A stretch of 11,654 bases of DNA from an uncultured Oscillospiraceae bacterium (GTDB taxonomy: Bacteria > Bacillota > Clostridia > Oscillospirales > Oscillospiraceae). Each line of letters begins with the position of its first letter. The stretch's first letter is position 1. The notes below the pieces were generated by a model that saw only the letters and a list, made by a program, of their open reading frames with translations, was not told the origin of the DNA and did not search any database. The stretch lies in assembly GCA_910587785.1 (NCBI GenBank), contig CAJUOA010000099.1, positions 1-11,654 on the forward strand, in the 5' to 3' direction. Positions 5,878 through 11,654 of this stretch are shown piece by piece. The position numbers and the translations under genes were made by a program.

Positions 5878-8322
5878 TCAATGCAGCGTCGCCAGCACCC
5901 GGCAGATCACCGCCCGGGTCATCGGCGCGTTGGGCGCGAGAAGCCCGTTCTCCGCCGGGAAGGCCCCCATCTCCACCAGCGTCTGGAAGTGGGGCAGAGA
6001 ATAGGCGGGCGCGTCCTGGGCGTCCGGGAAGAGCTCCATCAGCGCCTCCAGCGCCAGGGCCTGCAGCTCCTCCTGGGACGGACCCGGTTCCTCCGGGGCG
6101 GCGGGACTGCCCTCGCCGGGCGTACCGTAGGGATTCTGAACAAGCCCGATGAAGAGGGAGCCGCCGTCCGGGATCGCGGGCAGTTCCTGCTCGCCCTGCT
6201 CGTTCTGGAGGGCCAGGAGCCGGCCGATCATCGTCACCCCCTGGGCCCGGGTGAGAATGCCGTCCGGGTCAAAGACCGTCCGCCCGTTCACCTCCGCGCC
6301 GTTGATGATGCCCAGGGCATACATGGCCTTGGCCTCATTGGCGGCCCAGTCGGGCACGCTGTCCATATCCGCAAAGGGCGCCTGGGTATCCGCATAATCG
6401 GCGGCATTGATTTTCAGATACCGGCTCAGCAGCGCCGCAAACTGCGCCCTCGTGACCCCCTGGTCCGGCAGGGCGTAGAGTTGCTCGTCAATGGTCACAC
6501 CGTTGAGCACCCCCTGCTGATAGAGGGAGAGCATATAGGGCCTTGCCCAGTGGCCCTCCAGGTCCACAAAGGGACAGTCCGTGGTGACGGTAATGGGGAT
6601 CGACGCACTCACATTCCCACGGGAGACCGTGAGCTCCCCGGACCCGTTGCCATAGGCGGCGGCGTGGAACAGCCCCTCCTCGTCAAAGGAGCCCAGGCTC
6701 GGGTCCACGGTCCAGATGACGTCGCTGTAGTTCAGGTTCAGTTTCTTGCCCTGGTGCTCGGCGGTGACGGTCAGCCGGGCGGACTCGCCCCCGGCCAGGG
6801 ACAGGCTCTCGATCTTCTTGCCGTCCCGGAGGATGGTCAGCTCCTCCGGCTCATCCACCACCTCGATCTCCAGCTCCGCCGTCAGGTCGCCGTAGCGGGC
6901 GGTGATGATGACGATGCCCCGCTCCTGGGGCGCGATCAGGGTGTCGCCCACGATCTCACCGGCGGTAGCGGAGTACTGCACCTCGCCGCTCATGGGGAAG
7001 TAGTTGGAGTCAATGAGCTTGCTGGTCAGATGGACCTCGTGGCCCGGGAGGACCGCTAAGGTGTCCGCAGACAGGGTCAGGCGGTGGGGTACGCCTGTGG
7101 CGTAGCCCGGAGCGAGAAGAAGCAGATGGTTGGTGACCCTGCGCTGTTTTCCGTCGCTGGGGGAGTTGACCAGGGAGGCCGGGGAGCCGCCCTGCCGGGA
7201 GCTCACCGCCGTGGTGGAGCCGCCGCCGTCCAGACAGATGGCCGTCACACACCCCAATTCCGCCATGCGCTGGGCGAGGACATCCAGCCCCGCCCCCATG
7301 CTGTGGCTGTTCTGACGCCCGTCCACGGTGTAGAGGACCAGCGAGCCGTCCGGCCGCAGGCCAACGGCGGTGCGGGGCGCGGCGGTGGGCTTCTCCTCCA
7401 GGTCCTTGCGGGCCGCGCCGTTCTCCACCAGAAGGTGGAGCGCGCCGATGGCCTCCGTGACCTCACTCCAGGCGGGGTCCGGGGTGGAGAAGGAGACCGT
7501 CACCTCCTGCCCCGGCACCATGGCCCGCAGGGAGGCGAGGACCTGCTCATGGGCATAGTCGTCCACGGCGGTGAGGACCACCTGTCCCTCCTGAAGGGGC
7601 TCGGCATAGGCCCCCTCCACCACCTGGGACACCTGGAGGGTCACAGTGGAGCCGATGGCCGGCGTTCCCGCCACCAGGCTGGCCAGGACGCTGGCCCCGG
7701 CACCCTCGGAGCCCATGGTGTGGTCCGTCCGGTAGTCGCTGGTCAGCATCACTGCCCCCTGGGCGTTCCAGAGCATCTTGTTGATGCCCGCCATGGGGAT
7801 GATCTGCCCCCCGCTCTGGGCGGTGATCTGGAGGGAGGGGGCCCCCATGACGGCGGTTCCGTCCGCCCGGAAGCCCACGGCGTAGTACTTGTCATACTCG
7901 TCGGTCTGGATGAGGGCGTCGTCCGAGCCGGAGAGGAGCTCCCCCCCGGAGATGACGATGCCCAGGGGACAGCCGGAGCTGGTGTCGTAGAAGTCGCCGT
8001 TGATGCCGCCCACGACCCGGTAGCCCTGGGCCTCGTAAGCGGCGGCGGCGTCGCCTACGGTCTCGCGGCCGCAGACGGATTCGCCATAGGTCACCGCCGG
8101 GGTGACGGGACCGCCGGGAGTGTATGTAAAATAGTACTCGTGGCGGGGACGGTCGTACTCCTCGCTCCAGAAGGTGCCGTCGTGGAGGGAGGCGTTGTCG
8201 TGGAGGGAGGCGGCCCAGCTCTGGACCTCACTGCCGTAGGCGGAGGGCGCGGCCATGGACGCGCCGGGGACCAGGCTCAGCACCAGGGACAGAATCAGGA
8301 TCAGGGACAATGTTTTCTTCAT
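5878..8322 (-). CDS. Secreted phosphodiester glycosidase-domain protein with three SLH repeats
   Basis: The 814-residue cell-surface protein has a signal peptide (MKK, hydrophobic core, likely cut after ASMA, residue 24). It carries a phosphodiester glycosidase domain of the NAGPA (uncovering enzyme-like) family: INGDFYD (107-113), PRTAVGL (316-322), the family signature LDGGGSTT (364-371), and NSPSDG with VTNHLLL (386-402). Residues about 411-581 are beta-rich and Ig-like. SLH repeats follow at about 584-636, 649-703 and 764-813, each with a TRA(Q/V) element (624, 691, 802). They normally hold a protein to secondary cell-wall polymer. A 60-residue Pro/Gly/Glu-rich linker (704-763) separates the second and third repeats. 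ATG 8322 has GAGG 6 nt upstream. Removal of a sugar-phosphate cap from an envelope glycan is plausible, but the substrate is not known. Confidence 0.92.
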   Translation of the reverse strand: MKKTLSLILILSLVLSLVPGASMAAPSAYGSEVQSWAASLHDNASLHDGTFWSEEYDRPRHEYYFTYTPGGPVTPAVTYGESVCGRETVGDAAAAYEAQGYRVVGGINGDFYDTSSGCPLGIVISGGELLSGSDDALIQTDEYDKYYAVGFRADGTAVMGAPSLQITAQSGGQIIPMAGINKMLWNAQGAVMLTSDYRTDHTMGSEGAGASVLASLVAGTPAIGSTVTLQVSQVVEGAYAEPLQEGQVVLTAVDDYAHEQVLASLRAMVPGQEVTVSFSTPDPAWSEVTEAIGALHLLVENGAARKDLEEKPTAAPRTAVGLRPDGSLVLYTVDGRQNSHSMGAGLDVLAQRMAELGCVTAICLDGGGSTTAVSSRQGGSPASLVNSPSDGKQRRVTNHLLLLAPGYATGVPHRLTLSADTLAVLPGHEVHLTSKLIDSNYFPMSGEVQYSATAGEIVGDTLIAPQERGIVIITARYGDLTAELEIEVVDEPEELTILRDGKKIESLSLAGGESARLTVTAEHQGKKLNLNYSDVIWTVDPSLGSFDEEGLFHAAAYGNGSGELTVSRGNVSASIPITVTTDCPFVDLEGHWARPYMLSLYQQGVLNGVTIDEQLYALPDQGVTRAQFAALLSRYLKINAADYADTQAPFADMDSVPDWAANEAKAMYALGIINGAEVNGRTVFDPDGILTRAQGVTMIGRLLALQNEQGEQELPAIPDGGSLFIGLVQNPYGTPGEGSPAAPEEPGPSQEELQALALEALMELFPDAQDAPAYSLPHFQTLVEMGAFPAENGLLAPNAPMTRAVICRVLATLH

Positions 8323-8349
8323 GGTTTGCCTCTTTCTCAGGTATGCAAA

Positions 8350-8400
8350 TGTGGACAGAAATTTATCCTACTATAACACAATCCCGGGAAATTGTCCACA
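8350..8400. repeat. TGTGGACA/TGTCCACA inverted repeat around the SLH-gene promoter
   Basis: Perfect 8-bp arms TGTGGACA (8350-8357) and TGTCCACA (8393-8400) are centred 43 bp apart, about four helical turns. The right arm contains the minus-strand -35 and the left arm falls just after the predicted start site. Bases next to the arms (AAATTT and AAATT) add to the symmetry. Possible operator pair. Confidence 0.5.
8370..8398 (-). promoter_or_regulatory. Sigma-70 promoter of the SLH protein gene
   Basis: On the minus strand, -35 TGGACA (8393-8398) and -10 TATAGT (8370-8375) are 17 bp apart, with an extended -10 TG one base before the hexamer. The start site would be near 8363, leaving a leader of about 40 nt. 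Confidence 0.7.
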
Positions 8401-8454
8401 GACAGGGGGATGGAAATTCCCGGAAATCGGGGCGTGGAGTTGTCCATCCTGTCT
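8400..8454. repeat. Imperfect inverted repeat between the divergent promoters
   Basis: AGACA-(GGG)-GGATGG (8400-8413) pairs with CCATCC-TGTCT (8444-8454): 11 bp with a 3-nt bulge, around a 30-nt centre. It lies outside both predicted transcripts, so if it matters it acts as DNA. Modest support. Confidence 0.35.
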
Positions 8455-8492
8455 AATTTGTGAGTCAGACGGGAGAAACCTTTACTGACCGA

Positions 8493-8521
8493 TTGCAACA
8501 TCCCCCGGATTATGCTATAAT
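8493..8521 (+). promoter_or_regulatory. Extended -10 promoter of udp
   Basis: -35 TTGCAA (8493-8498), a 17-bp spacer and a perfect -10 TATAAT (8516-8521) preceded by TGC, an extended -10. The start site would be near 8528, about 26 nt before the ATG. Confidence 0.8.
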
Positions 8522-8553
8522 ACCGATACCTTATGATAAAAGGAGGTCCCGCT

Positions 8554-9324
8554 ATGCAACAGCTAGAGCGGCAATACCATATCAACTGTGTCCCCGGGGA
8601 CGTGGGGCGCTACTGCATCCTGCCCGGGGACCCGGGGCGGTGCGAGGCCATCGCCGCCCTCTTCGATGACGCCAGGTTCGTCAGCCTCAACCGGGAGTAC
8701 GCCGTCTACACCGGCACCCTTCTGGGGGAGAAGGTCTCCGTGTGCTCCACGGGCATCGGCGGCCCCTCCGCCGCCATCGCCATGGAGGAGCTGACCGCCA
8801 TCGGCGCGGACACCTTCGTGCGGGTGGGCACCTGCGGGGGCATCGACCTGGACGTGCGCTCCGGGGACATCGTGGTGGCCACCGGGGCCGTCCGCTTCGA
8901 GGGCACCAGCCGGGAATACGCGCCCATCGAGTTCCCGGCGGTGGCGGACTTCACCATCGCCGCCGCCCTGGCCCAGGCGGCACGGGCCATGGGCAAGACC
9001 TGCCACACCGGCATCGTCCAGTGCAAGGACAGCTTCTACGGACAGCACTCTCCGGGGCGTATGCCGGTGAGCTTCGAGCTCCTGAACAAGTGGGAGGCCT
9101 GGAAGCGCCTGGGCGTCAAAGCCAGCGAGATGGAGTCGGCGGCGCTGTTCGTCGTGGCCTCGGCGCTGAAGGTCCGCTGCGGCAGCTGCTTCCACGTGGT
9201 CTGGAACCAGGAGCGGGAGGCCGCGGGCCTGGACCAGCAGATGAGCGAGGACACCTCCGCCGCCGTGCGGGTGGGGGTGGAGGCGCTCAAGCTCCTCATC
9301 GAACAGGACCGGGAACAGGCATAA
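8554..9324 (+). CDS. udp: Uridine phosphorylase (PNP/UDP family)
   Basis: The cytoplasmic enzyme splits uridine with phosphate to uracil and ribose-1-phosphate in pyrimidine salvage. The 256-residue length matches E. coli Udp (253). Family motifs are ILPGDPGR (residues 22-29; phosphate and start of the active site), CSTGIGGPS (64-72) with the (A/V)xEEL that follows, FVRVGTCGGI (88-97) with the phosphate-binding Arg90, APIEFPAVADF (123-133) as in Udp, SFYGQHSPGR (160-169) with the Gln/Arg pair that recognises uracil in Udp, and SEMES (191-195) for ribose. The uracil-reading Gln/Arg segment argues for uridine rather than purine nucleosides. ATG 8554 has AAAGGAGG 7 nt upstream; the in-frame ATG at 8533 lies before the ribosome site. 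Single-gene unit with its own promoter and terminator. Confidence 0.92.
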   Translation: MQQLERQYHINCVPGDVGRYCILPGDPGRCEAIAALFDDARFVSLNREYAVYTGTLLGEKVSVCSTGIGGPSAAIAMEELTAIGADTFVRVGTCGGIDLDVRSGDIVVATGAVRFEGTSREYAPIEFPAVADFTIAAALAQAARAMGKTCHTGIVQCKDSFYGQHSPGRMPVSFELLNKWEAWKRLGVKASEMESAALFVVASALKVRCGSCFHVVWNQEREAAGLDQQMSEDTSAAVRVGVEALKLLIEQDREQA

Positions 9325-9361
9325 AAAGCGTGAGGGCCCTTTTCGGGGGCCCTCACGTTTT
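9323..9361. terminator. Bidirectional intrinsic terminator after udp
   Basis: A perfect 11-bp stem CGTGAGGGCCC/GGGCCCTCACG (9329-9339 with 9347-9357) has a 7-nt loop. It is flanked by AAAAA (9323-9327) on one side and TTTT (9358-9361) on the other. It serves convergent udp and the SH3b-protein gene. Confidence 0.92.
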
Positions 9362-9363
9362 GC

Positions 9364-10197
9364 TTAGGAACTCTTCCTCCGCCGCTTCATCATCACCAGC
9401 AGCACCGCCGTCACCGCCACTACCCCCGCCACCAGGAAGCAGGGCAGATAGCTGACCGTGGGCAGGACCGGCGTCCGGGGCGGAACGATCTCGCCGGAGG
9501 TGATGAGGCCGTCCACCTCCGGGATGCAGGAGGTCATGATGCCGTCACAGGTGGGGTTTTCCAGCAGGACCCAGAAGCTGCGGTAGCCGTAGAGATAGCC
9601 CACATAGCCCCAAATACGGCCATTTTGGTCCGTGTAGGTTTGGGAGAACACGCTTGGACTGCCGGTCGAGCCCTGGAGCTGCTCAAGGAAATCCCAATCT
9701 GGGCTGATCTTCAATGTGTCCTTGGGACCATAGGATAAAGGGTGTTCCCAAATCCAGATTTCATCGCCGTCTTTCAGCCCGGAACCGTCAAACTGACCGT
9801 CATAGGGCTTGAAATACGCCCCGTACTCCTCCTCAAAGGAGATGTGGTCATAGATCAAGTAGAGCTGCTCCATCGGGACCCACCCGGAGACCTCCTCGCG
9901 GTTCTTACCCTCCCAGACGGTGATGCAGCCCCAGTTCTTGTAGGTCCAGTACACGCTCAGCGCAGTCCCGTTTTCGTACTGGGCGGCGACAGTGCTCCCG
10001 CCCGGGGCGTCCCAGAGGGTGACAAAGCCGTCGGGGCCGTTGGCGTAGTAGCTCCGGCCGAGATAGGTGCATTGGCTATGGTGCGTCTCGTAGAAGCTGT
10101 TGCGAGGTTCCCAGACCACGTCCGCCAGGGCGGTAGCGGTGAGGGACAGAGCCATCAGCACGGCCATAAAAAGCGCAAGGATTTTCTTTGCCATCAT
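9364..10197 (-). CDS. Secreted, membrane-anchored protein with two SH3b-like domains
   Basis: The 277-residue protein begins MMAKK and has a signal peptide cut likely after ALA (residue 25). Two SH3b-like regions follow. The first is about 52-113, with GFVTLWDAPGGS, an ENGT turn and VSGWVPMEQL. The second is about 142-213, with IWIWEHP and GRIWGYVGYLYGYRSFWVLL. A C-terminal membrane helix (about 250-269) and a KRRRK tail (271-275) would leave the SH3b part outside. LPTVS (245-249) sits just before the helix where a sortase signal would be, but it lacks the T of LPXTG. The first ATG (10197) overlaps the upstream stop as ATGA, with GGAGG 5 nt away; ATG 10194 (8 nt) is equally possible. Last gene of the MFS operon. 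SH3b domains often bind wall peptides; no catalytic domain is seen. Confidence 0.82.
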   Translation of the reverse strand: MMAKKILALFMAVLMALSLTATALADVVWEPRNSFYETHHSQCTYLGRSYYANGPDGFVTLWDAPGGSTVAAQYENGTALSVYWTYKNWGCITVWEGKNREEVSGWVPMEQLYLIYDHISFEEEYGAYFKPYDGQFDGSGLKDGDEIWIWEHPLSYGPKDTLKISPDWDFLEQLQGSTGSPSVFSQTYTDQNGRIWGYVGYLYGYRSFWVLLENPTCDGIMTSCIPEVDGLITSGEIVPPRTPVLPTVSYLPCFLVAGVVAVTAVLLVMMKRRRKSS

Positions 10198-10538
10198 AAT
10201 ATCCTCCATAGAAAGTTCAGAAGACATCCAACGGAATAGGAGAACAGATTCACTAGCAGGGCAAACCGGAAGGGGTGCCGAAGCTGGCGGGAGAGGGCCC
10301 GGCAGCAGCGCCACTCCACCAGAACTGCTGCGGCCTCCAGCGCGGCGGTGACGGGCAGGGCGCTCCAGCGCCAGAGCGTCACGGCGGTGTAGTGCAGCAG
10401 GACCACCACGGGGTTGGTCAGGCAGTTCATAAGGGCCACCATGGTCAGCTCCCACCGGCCCCGGAGGCCCCAGGCCAGGGCGAAGAGCTCCTCCAGGAGC
10501 AGGGTCAGCAGGAGGGAGATTGCAAGATTCGTCAGCAC
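10194..10538 (-). CDS. Small polytopic membrane protein (114 aa), unknown function
   Basis: This 114-residue, very hydrophobic protein shows about four membrane segments: residues 3-22 (LTNLAISLLLTLLLEELFAL), 31-55, 58-76 and 90-111, joined by short Arg-rich loops (LRGR, CCRALSRQLRHPFR). A TNPVVVLLHY stretch (41-50) in the second segment is a distinctive feature. The start is GTG at 10538, 7 nt after GGAGG; it overlaps the end of the MFS gene by 7 nt, and its own TGA overlaps the first ATG of the SH3b gene. The frame is open further upstream, but that part is a Gly/Pro-rich read-through of the MFS gene and is rejected. Coupled translation on both sides implies it works with its neighbours, perhaps as a partner of the transporter. 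I cannot name the family. Confidence 0.8.
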   Translation of the reverse strand: MLTNLAISLLLTLLLEELFALAWGLRGRWELTMVALMNCLTNPVVVLLHYTAVTLWRWSALPVTAALEAAAVLVEWRCCRALSRQLRHPFRFALLVNLFSYSVGCLLNFLWRIL

Positions 10539-11521
10539 CGGACCGCCTCCTTCCCCAGCGGGAGCCACAGGAGCGCCAGACTGGCCACGGACACCGCCGC
10601 GTAACCCGCCCCGCCTCCCGGAAGTCCCGGCCATCCCAGGAAGGACGGCAGGAACCCCATGAACAGCGCGAAGGTCAGAAGTCCAAACGCGAAGCCCTTC
10701 TGTCCCGGGAGGGCCCGCGCCGCCGCCCAGAGGGTAACGGGCATGGTCATGTTGAAGAGGAACACCGCCAGCACCCCCGGCAGGGGCAGGGCCGAGGCCG
10801 GATACAGCGCCGCCGCCAGTCCCAGGGACGCCGCCGAGGCTTTCCGGGGCCCCAGGGCGTCCATGGCGAAGCCCCCCGCCGCCTTGCCCAGGACCAGCGC
10901 CGCCGCGAGGGCCGGGGCCCAGTCCGCCTTCCACGGGAACGCCTGGTTCATCCCCATATAGGACCGCAGGACCACCACCAGGAAGAGGGGGACCAGCGCC
11001 TCCCAGCGTGCCGGGGCCGCTTCTTCCGCCTCCGGCGGGGCGGAGAGGGCGTCCCCCGCCCGCCAGACCAGTGCGAACGCCAGGACCAGCAGTCCCAGGG
11101 GGAGGACCCGGAGGCCCGGGGCCGCCCCCTTTCCCCAGAGGGTCCCCAGGAAGATCCCCAGCGCCCCCGGGGAGACGAACACCCCCAAGTCCCCGGCCCT
11201 CTCCGACGACAGGGCCTCCACGCCGCCGCCCAGGTGAAAGAGGGCGTTGCCCACCCCCGCCGTGACGGCCCGCAGGGGCAGGGGGACCAGGTACGCCGCC
11301 GCCGTGAGCACACAGCCCGCCGCCCCCAGCGCCGCCGGACGCCCCCACCAGTCCGCCAGCACCCCCAGGGGCATCTGGAGGGCGAAGGCGCAGAAATTAT
11401 ACACCAGCAGTTGCCGCTGGAAGTCCCCCTCCCCGGACAGGGTGCCCAGGAGCAGGGCCGCACAGCTCAGGTCCACCCAGAAGTGGGCCAGGCCGTAGAG
11501 GGCCAGACGGGATCTTCGCAC
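10532..11521 (-). CDS. Compact MFS-type transporter
   Basis: The 329-residue inner-membrane protein has about twelve hydrophobic segments and the MFS loop-2/3 motif GVLADWWGRPAAL (residues 53-65). A weaker counterpart GGFAMDALGPRKA (215-227) is in the second half, and a charged Ala/Glu-rich central loop (155-173) lies between the two six-helix halves. It is short for the family (usually 380-450), with minimal loops, but both halves seem complete. The start is GTG 11521, with GGAGG 9 nt upstream. The TGA stop overlaps the GTG of the small membrane protein downstream. Direction and substrate cannot be told from the sequence. MFS exporters of the fosmidomycin-resistance type are one possible relation, with low confidence. 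First gene of the three-gene operon. Confidence 0.85.
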   Translation of the reverse strand: MRRSRLALYGLAHFWVDLSCAALLLGTLSGEGDFQRQLLVYNFCAFALQMPLGVLADWWGRPAALGAAGCVLTAAAYLVPLPLRAVTAGVGNALFHLGGGVEALSSERAGDLGVFVSPGALGIFLGTLWGKGAAPGLRVLPLGLLVLAFALVWRAGDALSAPPEAEEAAPARWEALVPLFLVVVLRSYMGMNQAFPWKADWAPALAAALVLGKAAGGFAMDALGPRKASAASLGLAAALYPASALPLPGVLAVFLFNMTMPVTLWAAARALPGQKGFAFGLLTFALFMGFLPSFLGWPGLPGGGAGYAAVSVASLALLWLPLGKEAVRC

Positions 11522-11566
11522 AGCGCGTCACCTCCAAATTTCCTCGCTTTGTCCCTATAGACGCCA

Positions 11567-11593
11567 GCGGACGGGGAAATGTGCCCCGCCCGC
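11567..11593. other. GC-rich hairpin in the leader of the MFS operon
   Basis: GCGG-A-CGGGG (11567-11576) pairs with CCCCG-C-CCGC (11584-11593), 9 bp with one mismatch and a 7-nt loop. On the plus strand it is followed by CGGTTTTTATTT, so it would read as an intrinsic terminator for plus-strand transcripts, although no plus-strand gene precedes it. On the minus strand it would sit in or near the MFS leader. Confidence 0.4.
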
Positions 11594-11599
11594 CGGTTT

Positions 11600-11628
11600 T
11601 TATTTCCGAGCTTTAAGCTCGGAAATAA
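11600..11628. repeat. 29-bp near-perfect palindrome upstream of the MFS operon
   Basis: Perfect 14-bp arms (TTATTTCCGAGCTT and its complement) sit around one central base, about 80 bp upstream of the MFS start codon. It may be an operator for a dimeric regulator or the base of an RNA hairpin. No T-tract follows on either strand. The promoter of this operon was not identified with confidence. Confidence 0.65.
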
Positions 11629-11654
11629 TATTCCGGGAAGAAAAAGCGGCATAC

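Noticed and set aside
7084..8376. 430-codon plus-strand frame opposite the SLH protein gene
   Set aside because: Gly/Ala/His-rich shadow with no domain; the minus strand encodes a full phosphodiester glycosidase domain here.
8392..8400. TTGTCCACA resembling a DnaA box
   Set aside because: One mismatch to the consensus, isolated, with no cluster of boxes, AT-rich unwinding region or dnaA/dnaN nearby; better explained as an inverted-repeat arm.
10539..11348. N-terminal extension of the small membrane protein frame
   Set aside because: Gly/Pro-rich out-of-frame reading of the MFS gene; the GTG at 10538 with GGAGG 7 nt upstream starts the hydrophobic protein.
10520..11560. Plus-strand Arg/Gln/Pro-rich frame opposite the MFS gene
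   Set aside because: Composition is that of an antisense frame of hydrophobic Leu/Ala/Gly codons; no ribosome site or motif.

Overview
This is a roughly 11.6-kb, GC-rich piece of a bacterial chromosome. The SLH-domain secreted protein, consensus AGGAGG ribosome sites, a type II pantothenate kinase, compact TTGACA/TATAAT promoters and the general protein flavour suggest a gut-type Clostridia/Oscillospiraceae bacterium (relatives of Flavonifractor, Pseudoflavonifractor or Lawsonibacter). This is inferred from gene style; no marker gene is present to settle it.

Layout. Bases 1-54 are the 5' two-thirds of a tRNA-Gln(CUG) on the minus strand, cut by the window edge, with an almost perfect sigma-70 promoter. 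Bases 165-2637 (minus) are a three-gene operon: nicotinate phosphoribosyltransferase (pncB), a stand-alone GyrI-like effector-binding protein, and a corrinoid adenosyltransferase (cobO). A type II pantothenate kinase (coaW, plus, 2811-3632) is divergent from it, and the two promoters sit back to back. A 349-bp noncoding stretch (3633-3981) holds a cluster of hairpins that looks like a dispersed repeat element. It is followed by two tandem transglutaminase-like paralogues (plus, 3982-5826) that share a 106-bp exact repeat. These converge, across a bidirectional terminator, on a large secreted protein (minus, 5878-8322) with a phosphodiester-glycosidase domain, Ig-like region and three C-terminal SLH repeats. 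Divergent from that is a uridine phosphorylase gene (udp, plus, 8554-9324), which converges through another bidirectional terminator on a tightly overlapped minus-strand operon: compact MFS transporter, 114-residue four-helix membrane protein, and SH3b-domain membrane-anchored protein (11521-9364).

How it works together. The intracellular genes are mostly salvage and cofactor functions: NAD from nicotinate, CoA from pantothenate, adenosyl-B12, and uridine breakdown. The remaining genes serve the envelope: the SLH protein and the MFS/membrane/SH3b operon. I see no phage, IS, CRISPR or defence genes. No clear new system is proven. The best leads are the shared promoter spacer motif, the mosaic transglutaminase-like pair, the hairpin-cluster repeat, and the translationally coupled MFS-membrane-SH3b operon.
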